Numbered from the stretch's first letter, positions 8,445 to 18,252 are shown. The stretch is DNA of 57,042 bases from Lysobacterales bacterium (GCA_027067055.1 JAMOMK010000011.1:1-57042), one strand, 5' to 3'. The notes: generated by a model not told the origin, from the letters alone. Made by a program: numbers and translations.

Positions 8445-11400
8445 ATGAACAAAACATCAATCATTGTAAAAATTTATACGGTGCTTTGCATTAAAGTCAA
8501 TAGTCAACTATCTACTCTTAATTTAATCAATTTACCTGTCATTAGTTTTAGTTCTAAGTTCTATAAAGTTTCACTTTCTATTTTATTTCTTCTCCTTATT
8601 AATCTACAAACTTCTGCACAGCAAATGCCTTTTGCAACATTAAGTATCGCAGACGGGCTTGAAGATACCGTTATTTTTTCTATTGAAGAAGATGATTTAG
8701 GGTTTTTATGGATAGCATCAAGAACGGGCATCAATCGATATGATGGCAAACAATTTTGGACTTATGGTCGTAATGATGGCTTGCCCCATAACTTAGCCCG
8801 TGATTTACTTAAAACTAAAGATGGAACGCTTTGGATTGCCACAGAAAAAGGTTTAGCATGGTTTGATGGAAAATCATTTCATGTATTTAAACCAAAAAAT
8901 AAAAAAATAAATACATACTCAGCAAGAGCCTTAAGCCAAGCACCTGATGGAACATTATGGGTTGCCACTTATGGTGCGGGTGTATTACAGCTTGAAATAG
9001 GAGAAAACCCTAAGCTGATAAAACAATATAATTACAAAAATGGCCTTAAAACAGATCGCATAAGAAGTATTCTTGCTGATAAACAAGGCAATATTTGGGT
9101 CGGAACATCAAAGTATATTTTCAAAATCAACGAAAAGAAAGTAGAACAAATTCAATGGCATGCTAAAAAGTCTGAAATTAGAACAATCTTCCAACATAAA
9201 GACAATAGTATTTGGGTAGGCACACGTTTTGGCATTGCTCGTTATAATGGCAAAGCATTTGAGGCACTAAAGTTTAATGTGGATTTAAGTCAGCAAACGA
9301 TTAACAGCATCATGTATGATTTCCAAGGTTTTATATGGGTTGGCTCAAGAGATTTTGGCACTTATAAAATAGATCAAAACAATAAGATAATTAAACACTT
9401 TGAAATGAGAGATGGACTTCCTGATAACAGCATCAATGAAATTTTTCAAGACCAAGAACACAACCTTTGGTTTGGCACATATGGTGGTGGTTTAACTCGA
9501 TTAAGTACAACTAATGTATTAAATTGGAAAACACAACCAGGACTACCCAATCCGAATGTATATACCATAACAAATGATAAAAAAAATTGCTTATGGGTAG
9601 GCACAAATGGTAATGGAGCTAGCCATATATGCAACAAGGAAATCACACACTATACGCGTAAACAAGGTCTATCACATAATAAAATACTGTCTATTATGGT
9701 TGATAACAAAGGCATAGCTTGGTTTGGAACTTTACAGGGCATGAGTCAATTGATTGATGGAAAGTTTATCCACTTTGATCAAGACCAAGGTTTAAGTGGA
9801 TCTGTCATCTACCATATAATTCAAACTTCAGACAACTCAATGTGGATTGGTACAAACAATGGATTAAATCACTTCGATGGCCAAAATTTTTATACTTATA
9901 CCACAAGAGAAGGACTCCCTCACAATCGAATCAATCGTATTATAGAATCTCGAGAAGGTGGGTTATGGTTAGCATCTTCTTATGGTTTAACCTATTTCAA
10001 AGATGAACAATTTACTAGTTGGTCTACTACTGATGGTTTGCCAGCAAATTTCATTAATGACTTTTATGAAGATGACAAAGGTGGCTTGTGGATAGCCACC
10101 AACAATGGCTTAAGTTATTTCAAAGATAACAAATTCACTAACTGGTCAAAAAAAGATGGGTTACCTCACAATAATGCAACAGTCATACTGCCAGGAAAGG
10201 GTGATGGAATATGGATTGGCACTAGTAGAGGTGTTGCCATTTTTGATGGTGAAAATTTTACAATAATTTCTTCAAGAGAAGGTTTAGTGTTTGATCTCAT
10301 AAATCGAGGTGCAGGTTATAAAGATCCAAAGGGTAACTTATGGTTTGGAACAGGTGAGGGAATTAGTCGTTTTGCAAAAGATTTTAAGATTGGAGGGAGT
10401 GATGAACCACCAGTTCACATTCTATCAATCAACAACAATCAAAATCCATTAGACCTCTCTGCTCCTAGTGAAATAAAACAACAAGACAGCAGTTTATTAA
10501 TAAAATTTGCAGCCATTAGCTTTCAAAGAGCATCTGATATTACTTATCGCTATCGGTTTAACAATCAAATTAATACTCCTACTCCTTGGCGTGAGACTCG
10601 TTTAAGAGAACTGCAAATAGATTCATTAACCGCAGGAGATTACACGTTTGAAGTCTCTGCTCGAGTTGGCAATGGCCAGTGGAATACACATCCAGCACAG
10701 TATCAAATAACAGTCATACCCCCATTTTGGAAGACTAAGTGGTTTATTATTCTTGTAGGGTTCGCTATTTTGGCAGCATTTATAACTCGAAACTATCGCA
10801 GTAAAAAATATGCACTTAAGCTGGAAAACATCGTTCAAGAACGCACTAAAGAATTAAATGAAGTAAATAAAGGGCTTGAATGGCTTGCTAACCACGACAA
10901 CCTTACTCAACTTGCAAATCGAAATTATATTCACAGTAAATTAGAAGTTATTAAAAAAACAGGAGAGGCACAAGCAACTGGATTTATTCTTATTGACCTT
11001 GATCATTTTAAGTCTGTTAATGATAAATATGGCCATGAAATTGGAGATAAGGCCTTAAAAATATTTGCTGATATGCTTAGGAGTATTGTTAATACTAGTC
11101 AGATAGCCGCGCGTTGGGGCGGTGAAGAGTTTTTAATAGTAAGTCCATCAACTAACTTAGCCGAATTATCACAACTGACCCAAGACATTTTAATAAAGTG
11201 CAGAGCGATTAACATTGAGATTTCTCAAGAAGAGCATCTTATTTTACGTTGCTCACTGGGTTATGCGCTAACTCCATCCAAAGCAAAGCATTCATGCGAT
11301 GAAAAAACTATTCAGTTAGCAGATTTAGCTTTATATGAAGCCAAAAACAATGGCAGAGATTGTGCGGTTGGGTTTGTATGGAAAACACACCCTAGCGATA

Positions 11401-11480
11401 AATGGAAATTCCATACTATTTTAGACGATTTGGATGGTGCTATAAAAAACGACATTATAGAACGAGTGTTGATACCTTAA
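8445..11480 (+). CDS. Beta-propeller sensor diguanylate cyclase
   Basis: A 1011-residue membrane sensor. A signal peptide lies at about 40-58 (LSILFLLLINLQTSA), then a long series of two-component-regulator propeller repeats (WIGT/WIAT-x-x-G-L about every 40-45 residues, 65-650), a Y_Y_Y domain (about 665-755), a membrane segment (about 762-784), a short coiled coil and a GGDEF domain (815-985). The active-site motif is RWGGEEF (890-896), so it should make cyclic-di-GMP. The usual inhibitory site RxxD is replaced by NTSQ, so product feedback is probably absent. The ligand is unknown; related propellers often sense extracellular polymers. The first 39 residues before the signal peptide are unusual and include a heptamer repeat, so the true start may be later (GTG in codon 12, or an unusual start). 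Confidence 0.9.
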   Translation: MNKTSIIVKIYTVLCIKVNSQLSTLNLINLPVISFSSKFYKVSLSILFLLLINLQTSAQQMPFATLSIADGLEDTVIFSIEEDDLGFLWIASRTGINRYDGKQFWTYGRNDGLPHNLARDLLKTKDGTLWIATEKGLAWFDGKSFHVFKPKNKKINTYSARALSQAPDGTLWVATYGAGVLQLEIGENPKLIKQYNYKNGLKTDRIRSILADKQGNIWVGTSKYIFKINEKKVEQIQWHAKKSEIRTIFQHKDNSIWVGTRFGIARYNGKAFEALKFNVDLSQQTINSIMYDFQGFIWVGSRDFGTYKIDQNNKIIKHFEMRDGLPDNSINEIFQDQEHNLWFGTYGGGLTRLSTTNVLNWKTQPGLPNPNVYTITNDKKNCLWVGTNGNGASHICNKEITHYTRKQGLSHNKILSIMVDNKGIAWFGTLQGMSQLIDGKFIHFDQDQGLSGSVIYHIIQTSDNSMWIGTNNGLNHFDGQNFYTYTTREGLPHNRINRIIESREGGLWLASSYGLTYFKDEQFTSWSTTDGLPANFINDFYEDDKGGLWIATNNGLSYFKDNKFTNWSKKDGLPHNNATVILPGKGDGIWIGTSRGVAIFDGENFTIISSREGLVFDLINRGAGYKDPKGNLWFGTGEGISRFAKDFKIGGSDEPPVHILSINNNQNPLDLSAPSEIKQQDSSLLIKFAAISFQRASDITYRYRFNNQINTPTPWRETRLRELQIDSLTAGDYTFEVSARVGNGQWNTHPAQYQITVIPPFWKTKWFIILVGFAILAAFITRNYRSKKYALKLENIVQERTKELNEVNKGLEWLANHDNLTQLANRNYIHSKLEVIKKTGEAQATGFILIDLDHFKSVNDKYGHEIGDKALKIFADMLRSIVNTSQIAARWGGEEFLIVSPSTNLAELSQLTQDILIKCRAINIEISQEEHLILRCSLGYALTPSKAKHSCDEKTIQLADLALYEAKNNGRDCAVGFVWKTHPSDKWKFHTILDDLDGAIKNDIIERVLIP
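8495..8508 (+). repeat. Heptamer repeat AGTCAAT/AGTCAAC
   Basis: Two near-identical heptamers in tandem lie inside the first 20 codons of the propeller gene, ahead of its signal peptide. This resembles the intergenic heptamer arrays elsewhere in the window and casts doubt on the upstream start codon. Confidence 0.45.
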
Positions 11481-11492
11481 AGACCTCATTTC

Positions 11493-12263
11493 TCAACCAA
11501 GTTGACCTCTAGTCAACAAATCTTCAAAACGCTTAACATCTTCAAGTGTATCGATACCATGAGGCATATTTTGTTTGGCTTTTTTAGCTATAATTTTATA
11601 ACCATGAGACAGGGCGCGTAATTGCTCTAATGACTCTGTTTTTTCCAAATCAGAACTTTGAAGCTGAGAAAACTCTTTTAAAAATTTTGCACGATATGCA
11701 TAGAGTCCAATATGATGTTTATAATTAACAGATGGGTCCAGTTCATCATTTACAAATGTAGTTCGTGAAAACGGAATAGCTGCCCTAGAAAAATAAAGAG
11801 CATAATCATTTTTATCAGTCACTAATTTGACATTATTCTGATTAATTAACGATTCAAAACTGGTAATGTTTTGGTATAAAGTGGCAATAGATGCCTTTGG
11901 GTTGTCTTTTAATGCCTGAACAAGCTGTTGTATGTTTTCTTTTGGCGTTAAAGGCTCGTCTCCTTGATAGTTGATTACGATGGTTTTATCAGACCATTTC
12001 ATTAACTCAGCAACTTCAGCCAATCTGTCTGTACCAGAAAAGTGATTTGGAGAAGTCATAAGAGCTTCATAACCATTTGCCTCAACTATATTAACAATAC
12101 GTTGATCATCTGTTGCTACGATCATTTGTTCGGCATTTAATTGAGATGCGGACTCCAAAGCCCAAAGAATTAATGGCTTTCCTGCAATTTCAAGCAATGG
12201 CTTTCCTGGCAAACGACTTGATTGGTAACGTGCTGGCAAACAAATGACTACTTGGTCATTCAT
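11493..12263 (-). CDS. kdsB: 3-deoxy-manno-octulosonate cytidylyltransferase (CMP-KDO synthetase)
   Basis: A 256-residue cytoplasmic enzyme that activates KDO with CTP for lipopolysaccharide inner-core synthesis. Signature stretches are ICLPARYQSSRLPGKPL at the N-terminus (nucleotide binding), VATDD, NYQGDEPL, and YKHHIGLYAYR with LEQLRAL towards the C-terminus. Its start overlaps the lpxK stop by four bases. It is the last gene of the minus-strand operon exbB-exbD-msbA-lpxK-kdsB and converges with the propeller gene across a 12-base gap. No clear terminator is visible there. Confidence 0.97.
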   Translation of the reverse strand: MNDQVVICLPARYQSSRLPGKPLLEIAGKPLILWALESASQLNAEQMIVATDDQRIVNIVEANGYEALMTSPNHFSGTDRLAEVAELMKWSDKTIVINYQGDEPLTPKENIQQLVQALKDNPKASIATLYQNITSFESLINQNNVKLVTDKNDYALYFSRAAIPFSRTTFVNDELDPSVNYKHHIGLYAYRAKFLKEFSQLQSSDLEKTESLEQLRALSHGYKIIAKKAKQNMPHGIDTLEDVKRFEDLLTRGQLG

Positions 12264-13252
12264 TTTAACACTCCATCGACTAATTTAAGCACCTGCTCTT
12301 TTGTTTGTGTCTCCATATTTAGTTTTAACACCACTACCCAAACATTATCTAGTTTAAAATCTTGACACTTGGTTGCATCTTTTTCAGTAATAAAAATTGG
12401 ATCATCATTGCCAAAATTAAAGTGTTCAATTGTTAGAACTTCATGGTCGTCCAATGGGTTCTTAACAACTGCTAGACCTTGAGCCGATAACATATTGAAA
12501 AAACTATCTGGGTGAGCAATGCCTGCTATAGCATTAATGTGTTGATTACGAAACGACTCTAAAGTGCGTTGGTTTTTTGTTTTGCCTAATTCATATACCA
12601 TTAGTGGAGCATATGTAAAATAAGACTTGTCTTGTTTCTTACCTTTATAAATAACCATATCGACAGAATCTAAACGTGATTTTTCTTCACGAAGTGGTCC
12701 TGATGGCAATAGTTTTTCATTACCTAGTCCATACTTGGCATCAATTAAGACAAATTCAATATCTCGCTTTAAGGCATAATGTTGCAAGCCATCATCAGCA
12801 ACAATAATATCCACTCGATAATCTAACATTAATTTTTGCGCTGCTTTGACTCTGTTTTTACCTACAAAAACTGGAGCATCGGTATGTTTTGCGATCAATA
12901 AAGCTTCATCGCCACTGGCCTTAGGTGAGGTTTGTGGAATAACGAGCAAAGGTTCATGTTCTCTTTTACCACCATAACCACGAGAAACGACACCCACCTT
13001 CAGCCCTTGTGATTTAAGTTGATTAACTAACCAAATAACAAAAGGGGTTTTGCCAACACCACCAACCGAGATATTGCCTACAATAACTACAGGGCATTTA
13101 ATTTTATGTGACTTTAATAAACCAATAGCGTAAAGTTTTTCCCGGATTTTACTTAACAAAGAAAATAGCTTTGACATAATTTTATAGTGCAAAGGAATGG
13201 TTTGTCCCTTATACCAAATTGCATTTAGTTTTTGTTGTTTTGAATTCGACAT
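12260..13252 (-). CDS. lpxK: Tetraacyldisaccharide 4'-kinase
   Basis: A 330-residue inner-membrane-associated kinase that phosphorylates the 4' position of the lipid A precursor. The P-loop GNISVGGVGKTP lies at about 59-70, followed by the family's SRGYGGK and VADDGLQHYALKRD (catalytic DDGLQH) and the later ITEKDATKC motif. Length is normal. It lies 9 bases after msbA and overlaps kdsB by four bases, so lipid A kinase, flippase and KDO activation are co-expressed. Confidence 0.97.
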   Translation of the reverse strand: MSNSKQQKLNAIWYKGQTIPLHYKIMSKLFSLLSKIREKLYAIGLLKSHKIKCPVVIVGNISVGGVGKTPFVIWLVNQLKSQGLKVGVVSRGYGGKREHEPLLVIPQTSPKASGDEALLIAKHTDAPVFVGKNRVKAAQKLMLDYRVDIIVADDGLQHYALKRDIEFVLIDAKYGLGNEKLLPSGPLREEKSRLDSVDMVIYKGKKQDKSYFTYAPLMVYELGKTKNQRTLESFRNQHINAIAGIAHPDSFFNMLSAQGLAVVKNPLDDHEVLTIEHFNFGNDDPIFITEKDATKCQDFKLDNVWVVVLKLNMETQTKEQVLKLVDGVLK

Positions 13253-13261
13253 TCTTATCCT

Positions 13262-15001
13262 TTAGTTTGAAGAGAGTTGTATTTGGTGTAACTTGGAGTA
13301 TATTCCATTTTGGGCAAGAAGTTGTGAGTGACTTCCCAGTTCTGCAATTTTTCCTTGATTCATAACCACCAAAACATCGGCCTTTTCAATAGTTGAAAGG
13401 CGGTGAGCAATTACCAATGTGGTACGCCCAACCATGACTTGTTCGAGTGCTGATTGAATTTTTTTCTCAGATTCCGAATCAAGAGCTGAAGTGGCCTCAT
13501 CCAGAATTAATAAAGGCGCATCTTTTAAAACGGCACGGGCAATGGCAATGCGTTGGCGTTGACCTCCCGATAAACGTGTGCCATTTTCACCTAAAAGAGT
13601 GTCAAAACCTTCAGGTAATTCTTCAATAAACTCTAAAGCATTGGCTTGGGTCGCAGCCTTTTTTATAATATCAATACTGGAACTGCTATTACTACCGTAT
13701 GCAATATTGTTAGCCACTGTATCATTAAATAGGACTACATTTTGATCCACAAAGGCAATATGATTGCGTAAACTCGATAAACTATAATCATTAATATCAA
13801 TTCCATTAATCAACAACTTCCCTGATGAATAAGGATAAAATCGAGGAACAAGATTAACCAATGTACTTTTTCCACCCCCAGATTGCCCAACAAAGGCAAC
13901 AGTTTGACCTTGCTTTATATCCAAATTAATATGGCTTAATGCTGTAGTACCATCTTCGTATTTAAAAGACAAATTATCAAATTTTAGTGACACCTCTTTG
14001 GCATCCAAGTCAACCTTGCCTTCGTCCTGTTCTGCCGCATGATCCAATATATAAAAGACACTATCGGCTGCTGCTAAGGTTTTTTGAATCATAGCACTCG
14101 AATCAGCCATCCGTTTTAAAGGGGGCAACATTGCCATCATAGCTAGAATAAAAGACATAAACTTACCACCTGTCCATTGATCTATAGCACCCGGAACCGT
14201 GGCAAAATACACAATAATAGCTAAGGCACAGGCAGTGAGGATTTGTACAGTTGAAGAAGAAAGTGCGCGTATGGAAGTCACTTTCATGTTCAGGTAACGG
14301 TTCTGATTGTTAATAGTAAAAAATCTTTTGGCTTCATCTTCTTGTCCTGCAAAAACACGTACAACCTTTTGCCCTTTGACTACCTCTTCTACCACTTCAC
14401 TAACACCACTCATGGAGTTTTGAATACGGTGAGAGATTTTACGAAAACGCTTATTGACGACTGCAATAATCAAAGCCACTAATGGTACTAAGATAAAAAC
14501 AACCACTGTTAACTCAACACTTTGGTATAGCATCACGCCGATAAGTACAATAATGGTTAAGACATCACGAAAAATAGAAATAACAGTGGTAGAGACTCCC
14601 ATTGCCATCATCTCAATATCAAATGTCATGCGAGAAATCAGTCCAGCTGAAGACTCCTTATCGAAAAATGAAGTTGGCAGTTGTAAATATTTTCTGAAAA
14701 CCAATTGTCTCAAGTCCGCAATAACTTTACGCCCTACCCAGTTTAGCCCGTAAGTAGAAATATAATTGCCAACGCTACGCACGATAAACATAGCAATAAT
14801 AACCCAAGGCAAGAGACTTATTACTTTTTGGTCGTGCTTGCCAAAAGCATCATCAATCATGTATTCAAACATCAACATAAAAGAGGCTTGCACAGCAGCA
14901 TCCATCAAAGCCCCTAGAATAGCAATGAATAAAACAAATTTATAGGGTGTAGTGAATTTCCACACCCGAGAAAAAGAAGTCTTTTGCTTTTCAGCTGACA
15001 T
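13262..15001 (-). CDS. msbA: Lipid A export ABC transporter (MsbA)
   Basis: A 579-residue half-transporter with an N-terminal membrane domain (about residues 20-310) and a C-terminal ATPase domain. The ATPase has Walker A GQSGGGKST (near 370-378), signature LSGGQRQRIAIARA, Walker B LLILDEATSALD and the switch histidine in VIAHRLST. It works as a homodimer that flips lipid A-core across the inner membrane. The match to MsbA rather than another exporter rests on overall similarity and on the lpxK-kdsB neighbours. It lies 11 bases after exbD, in the same operon. Confidence 0.96.
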   Translation of the reverse strand: MSAEKQKTSFSRVWKFTTPYKFVLFIAILGALMDAAVQASFMLMFEYMIDDAFGKHDQKVISLLPWVIIAMFIVRSVGNYISTYGLNWVGRKVIADLRQLVFRKYLQLPTSFFDKESSAGLISRMTFDIEMMAMGVSTTVISIFRDVLTIIVLIGVMLYQSVELTVVVFILVPLVALIIAVVNKRFRKISHRIQNSMSGVSEVVEEVVKGQKVVRVFAGQEDEAKRFFTINNQNRYLNMKVTSIRALSSSTVQILTACALAIIVYFATVPGAIDQWTGGKFMSFILAMMAMLPPLKRMADSSAMIQKTLAAADSVFYILDHAAEQDEGKVDLDAKEVSLKFDNLSFKYEDGTTALSHINLDIKQGQTVAFVGQSGGGKSTLVNLVPRFYPYSSGKLLINGIDINDYSLSSLRNHIAFVDQNVVLFNDTVANNIAYGSNSSSSIDIIKKAATQANALEFIEELPEGFDTLLGENGTRLSGGQRQRIAIARAVLKDAPLLILDEATSALDSESEKKIQSALEQVMVGRTTLVIAHRLSTIEKADVLVVMNQGKIAELGSHSQLLAQNGIYSKLHQIQLSSN

Positions 15002-15012
15002 AATTAAATCCG

Positions 15013-15426
15013 TTATTCGCTTGGAGTCGTTGCAATCGAGACACTAGTAAAACCCAAATCTGCCAACACATCCATGACTGTAACCACGTGCTTATGTGCA
15101 GCATCAGCATCTGCGCGAATAACAATCGGAGGTTTTTCATCTCCTCTTATTATTTGCTTCAAACTGTTAGCAATGCTATCATATTTTGAGTTAAGTAACT
15201 CATTGTTATTAACATAGATACTTCCTTTTTGGCTGATGGAAATAACAACTTGTTCTTGCGCTTGCGGATTAACCTTCTCTGTTGCTTCAGGTAATTGAAT
15301 TTTTAATTTCGCCTGCTTTTCAAAAGTGGTTGTTACCATAAAAAATATGAGTAACAGAAATACTACATCAATCAATGATGTCATATTTAACTTAGGCCCA
15401 GGATTGCTGTCGTTATGGAATTTCAT
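15013..15426 (-). CDS. exbD: ExbD/TolR-family biopolymer transport protein
   Basis: A 137-residue protein with one N-terminal membrane segment (about 18-36) following the family's MTSLIDVVFLLLIFFMVTTTF motif, which includes the proton-path aspartate D20. A periplasmic domain follows. With ExbB it forms a proton-driven motor. The gene lies 5 bases after exbB and ahead of msbA. In many gammaproteobacteria this ExbBD pair is tied to the msbA-lpxK locus; no TonB gene is here, so its partner is unknown. Confidence 0.93.
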   Translation of the reverse strand: MKFHNDSNPGPKLNMTSLIDVVFLLLIFFMVTTTFEKQAKLKIQLPEATEKVNPQAQEQVVISISQKGSIYVNNNELLNSKYDSIANSLKQIIRGDEKPPIVIRADADAAHKHVVTVMDVLADLGFTSVSIATTPSE

Positions 15427-15431
15427 AATAA

Positions 15432-16040
15432 CTACTTTTTATTTTCGCCAATAACATCAATTAAATCCATCACTTGTTTTTCAATCACAATACTTTGGTC
15501 GATTATTTTGGTTTTGAAATGACGATGGAACAACATAGCAGGAATTGCCACAACCAAACCAGCGGCAGTAGTAATCAAAGCTTGTGAAATACCCGATGCT
15601 AAATGTGCCGCATCACCAACGCCATTAGCATTTATCGCAGCAAACACTTTAATCATACCAATAACCGTACCAAGCAAACCAAGCAAAGGAGAAACCTCTG
15701 CAATCACAGACAACCAGTTCAATGGCTTTTCCATTTTATGAATAGCATGACGTCCAGCATCTTCTACCGTTTCAACAATTGCATCACGCGGTAATTCACG
15801 GTTTCTTAAAGCAGAACTCATGACATAACCCAGTGGCGAGTTTTGTTCTAATTTTTGTAAGTGCTTGGTATCCAAATGCTTGGACTTTGACCATTTAACA
15901 ACTTGAGCTTTTAAATCAGTTGGAATGACATCTTTATCACGCAAAGACCAAAAACGCTCGCCCACAATCATCATGGCAAGTACCATAAGAATAAGGATGA
16001 AAACCATCACTAGACCACCAGAAGAAACTATTTCAAGCAT
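15432..16040 (-). CDS. exbB: ExbB/TolQ-family proton channel protein
   Basis: A protein of about 202 residues with three membrane segments: N-terminal (about 5-25), and a pair around residues 100-175 in the MotA/TolQ/ExbB domain (LLGLLGTVIGMIKVF, AGISQALITTAAGLVVAIPAM). It forms the pentameric channel of the ExbBD motor. I chose the ATG at 16040 because GGAG lies 10 bases upstream; the open frame extends to 16067 with no ribosome binding site. First gene of the minus-strand operon. A TATAAT (16074-16079, minus) lies upstream with a TTAACA 19 bases before it, a plausible but loosely spaced promoter. Confidence 0.93.
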   Translation of the reverse strand: MLEIVSSGGLVMVFILILMVLAMMIVGERFWSLRDKDVIPTDLKAQVVKWSKSKHLDTKHLQKLEQNSPLGYVMSSALRNRELPRDAIVETVEDAGRHAIHKMEKPLNWLSVIAEVSPLLGLLGTVIGMIKVFAAINANGVGDAAHLASGISQALITTAAGLVVAIPAMLFHRHFKTKIIDQSIVIEKQVMDLIDVIGENKK

Positions 16041-16148
16041 TAAAACCTGCTCCAAAATTAAATACAATGAGATATTATAATAACTATTGTTGGTATTGTG
16101 TTAAAAACTTACATTTTTTGCACGATTGTTTTGTGAAAGATAGTTAAG

Positions 16149-16183
16149 GAAGCTCTGATAAATAGAGATTTTATCAAAGCCTC
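16149..16183 (-). terminator. Hairpin after the arsenite transporter gene
   Basis: GAAGCTCTGATAAA (16149-16162) pairs with TTTATCAAAGCCTC (16170-16183) with two mismatches around a 7-base loop. It starts immediately after the acr3 stop on the minus strand. There is no strong T run, so termination may be weak. Confidence 0.45.
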
Positions 16184-16184
16184 T

Positions 16185-17198
16185 TTAGTCAAACCTATTT
16201 CGTGTTCTATTCACAAAAGCCACAAGTGATAACATCACAGGCACCTCGACTAATACACCAACCACGGTTGCCAAAGTGGCTCCAGAATGCAGTCCAAATA
16301 AACTAATGGCAACAGCAACGGCGAGTTCAAAAAAATTGGATGTGCCAATTAAACAACTAGGGGCTGCTATTTTATGTGGGATTTTCCACTTAAAGGCAAT
16401 AAAATATGCAATGAAGAAAATACCATAGGTTTGAATCAATAATGGAATAGCAATAAGAACTATATCCAGCGGTTGCTTAATAATCGCTGGTGCTTGTAGA
16501 CCAAACAGAATAACAATGGTTGCTAACAACCCTGCAATAGAAATCGGTGAAATTTTTGCTAAAAAACCTACTAAATGCGCTTCACCAGATTTTAACAAGA
16601 CCTTTCGAGTGATAAATCCAGTCACTAATGGAATAATCACATAAAGCACAACTGATAATAATAATGTACCCCAAGGGACTACAATATTGGTAACGCCTAA
16701 TAAAAATCCAGCAATTGGTGCAAAAGCAACAATCATTATTAAATCATTGACCGAAACTTGTACCAAAGTATAATTGGCATCACCCTTTGTTAATTGTGAC
16801 CAGACAAATACCATCGCTGTACACGGAGCTACTCCAAGCAAAATCACACCAGCTAAGTATTCGTTTGCTGTTTCGGGATCTATCCAATTGGCAAATAATA
16901 CTTTAAAAAACAAGGCGCCAATTAAAGCCATAGAAAACGGCTTAATTAACCAGTTAATTATTAAGGTTAGAATCAAGCCTTTGGGATTTTTTGCTACATC
17001 TTTTATCGAGGAAAAATCAACCTTAACCATCATTGGGTAAATCATCAGCCAGATTAATACAGCAACAACGATATTGACATGGGCGAATTCAAATTGAGCA
17101 ATTAAATTAAATAATTCAGGGATAAAATAGCCAAGTAAGACACCGATAGCAATGCAGAGTCCGACCCAGATGGTTAAATAGCGTTCAAATAAATTCAT
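16185..17198 (-). CDS. acr3: ACR3-family arsenite efflux permease
   Basis: A 337-residue protein with about ten membrane segments. The ACR3 hallmark [21 protein letters not shown] with the essential cysteine (near residue 122) is present, as are [18 protein letters not shown] and the [10 protein letters not shown] ending. It exports arsenite using the proton gradient. Its start overlaps the arsC stop by four bases, so the two are co-translated: ArsC makes arsenite and this protein removes it. The family is often labelled arsB but is unrelated to the E. coli ArsB fold. Confidence 0.95.
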   Translation of the reverse strand: MNLFERYLTIWVGLCIAIGVLLGYFIPELFNLIAQFEFAHVNIVVAVLIWLMIYPMMVKVDFSSIKDVAKNPKGLILTLIINWLIKPFSMALIGALFFKVLFANWIDPETANEYLAGVILLGVAPCTAMVFVWSQLTKGDANYTLVQVSVNDLIMIVAFAPIAGFLLGVTNIVVPWGTLLLSVVLYVIIPLVTGFITRKVLLKSGEAHLVGFLAKISPISIAGLLATIVILFGLQAPAIIKQPLDIVLIAIPLLIQTYGIFFIAYFIAFKWKIPHKIAAPSCLIGTSNFFELAVAVAISLFGLHSGATLATVVGVLVEVPVMLSLVAFVNRTRNRFD

Positions 17199-17653
17199 GG
17201 CTTCATTTTCCCTATGTTATTTAAATTTACTTGTGTGATTTTATCAAGTTTGAGCATGTGAGTAATTCGGCATTTCATTTGTGTAAAGGCTTTATCAAAA
17301 GCATCTGCCCTATTTAATCCAACAACTTTATCAGGATCAGCAATACCCCAATGGGATTTAATCGCTTGTCCTAAGTAGAGTGGGCATACCTCACCCGCTG
17401 CATTGTCACAAACCGTGATTACAATGTCAAAATTTATGTGGGTAAAATCGTTCCAAGATTGAGAAGAAAGATTATCAATTGGCAAACCATGTTCTTCAAG
17501 AACAACTAAACTATCTGGGTTGACCTTGCCTGTTGGAAAACTACCAGCACTGTAGGCATTGAATCGGTCTTTACCAAGGTGATTTAATACCACTTCTGCA
17601 AGAATTGAACGACAGGAATTGCCTGTACACAAAAATAGAATGTTTTTTTTCAC
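17195..17653 (-). CDS. arsC: Arsenate reductase, low-molecular-weight phosphatase type
   Basis: A 152-residue protein of the thioredoxin-coupled ArsC class. It has the phosphatase P-loop C9-TGNSC-R15, a cysteine pair in [13 protein letters not shown] that forms the redox relay, and the DPDKV acid loop. It reduces arsenate to arsenite in the cytoplasm. First gene of the two-gene ars operon, with acr3 overlapping its end. No arsR regulator gene is in the neighbourhood. A perfect 13-base palindrome overlaps the predicted promoter and may be the operator. Confidence 0.94.
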   Translation of the reverse strand: MKKNILFLCTGNSCRSILAEVVLNHLGKDRFNAYSAGSFPTGKVNPDSLVVLEEHGLPIDNLSSQSWNDFTHINFDIVITVCDNAAGEVCPLYLGQAIKSHWGIADPDKVVGLNRADAFDKAFTQMKCRITHMLKLDKITQVNLNNIGKMKP

Positions 17654-17661
17654 TTGAATTC

Positions 17662-17691
17662 ATTATAAAAAGAGTTTGTATGATACAACAA
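17662..17691 (-). promoter_or_regulatory. ars promoter with 13-bp palindromic operator
   Basis: On the minus strand TTGTTG (17686-17691) and TATAAT (17662-17667) are spaced by 18 bases, just upstream of arsC. The perfect palindrome TTGTATGATACAA (17676-17688) overlaps the -35 element and the spacer, the classic position for a repressor site. The regulator is unknown; the TGTAT-ATACA pattern recalls GntR-type sites more than typical ArsR sites. Confidence 0.6.
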
Positions 17692-17778
17692 CTTCGAATA
17701 AAACCAACAGACTTCTTAATACTTAAACTAAATTCAAATCAAATTCATATGCTCCTGATAAAATCTCAACTTTAACCC

Positions 17779-18252
17779 TTAAATTTTATTTTCAATAGGG
17801 CGCATTACAATATCAAATCCACAGGTCTCATCACCCAATCCACCAATACAGGTTACTTCTTTTGCTTGGACTTTAGTGTTGGTTATTCCTTCTAGTGCTC
17901 CAGCGATTATTCCTCCCTCAAAATGACAAATAGGCCGCCCTACGGGCTCCATTCCCGCACAAGTAGCACATTCATGTACATCAACATGAACTTTATTATC
18001 AACAATTTCAGACAAGCTAATCTGACCAATATTAATGTCTTCACAAAATACAAGAAGCTGATCTATTGAGTCAAAATCCAACTCCTTACCTAATTTCTTG
18101 CCCGCATAATAAGTAATGGATGAAGCACCAGCACCCATAATATCTTCTAATGCCACCAATCTTAATAGCCTATATAACCCTAAACCAACCTGATCACCTA
18201 ATTGGGGTCGGTTAATTTTCAATGCATTTGCAATAGTAACTGGCTCTTTCAT
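17779..18252 (-). CDS. V4R-domain protein
   Basis: A 157-residue cytoplasmic protein made of one V4R (4-vinyl-reductase-like) domain. The typical end is visible: CHFEGGIIAGALEGI (109-123), then KEVTC (C135) and GDETCGFDIV (C144). Further cysteines at 95 and 98 (HECATCAGM) are suited to metal or cluster binding. V4R domains bind small ligands, for example in XylR/DmpR-type activators and in bacteriochlorophyll proteins; here it stands alone with no output domain. Its role is unknown. It lies upstream of the ars operon but is separated by 125 bases with a separate ars promoter. Its own upstream region has an FNR-like site in activating position, suggesting low-oxygen expression. Confidence 0.75.
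   Translation of the reverse strand: MKEPVTIANALKINRPQLGDQVGLGLYRLLRLVALEDIMGAGASSITYYAGKKLGKELDFDSIDQLLVFCEDINIGQISLSEIVDNKVHVDVHECATCAGMEPVGRPICHFEGGIIAGALEGITNTKVQAKEVTCIGGLGDETCGFDIVMRPIENKI

Noticed and set aside
11481-11492. Terminator between the propeller gene and kdsB
   Set aside because: The 12-base gap has no hairpin; any terminator would have to lie in coding sequence.
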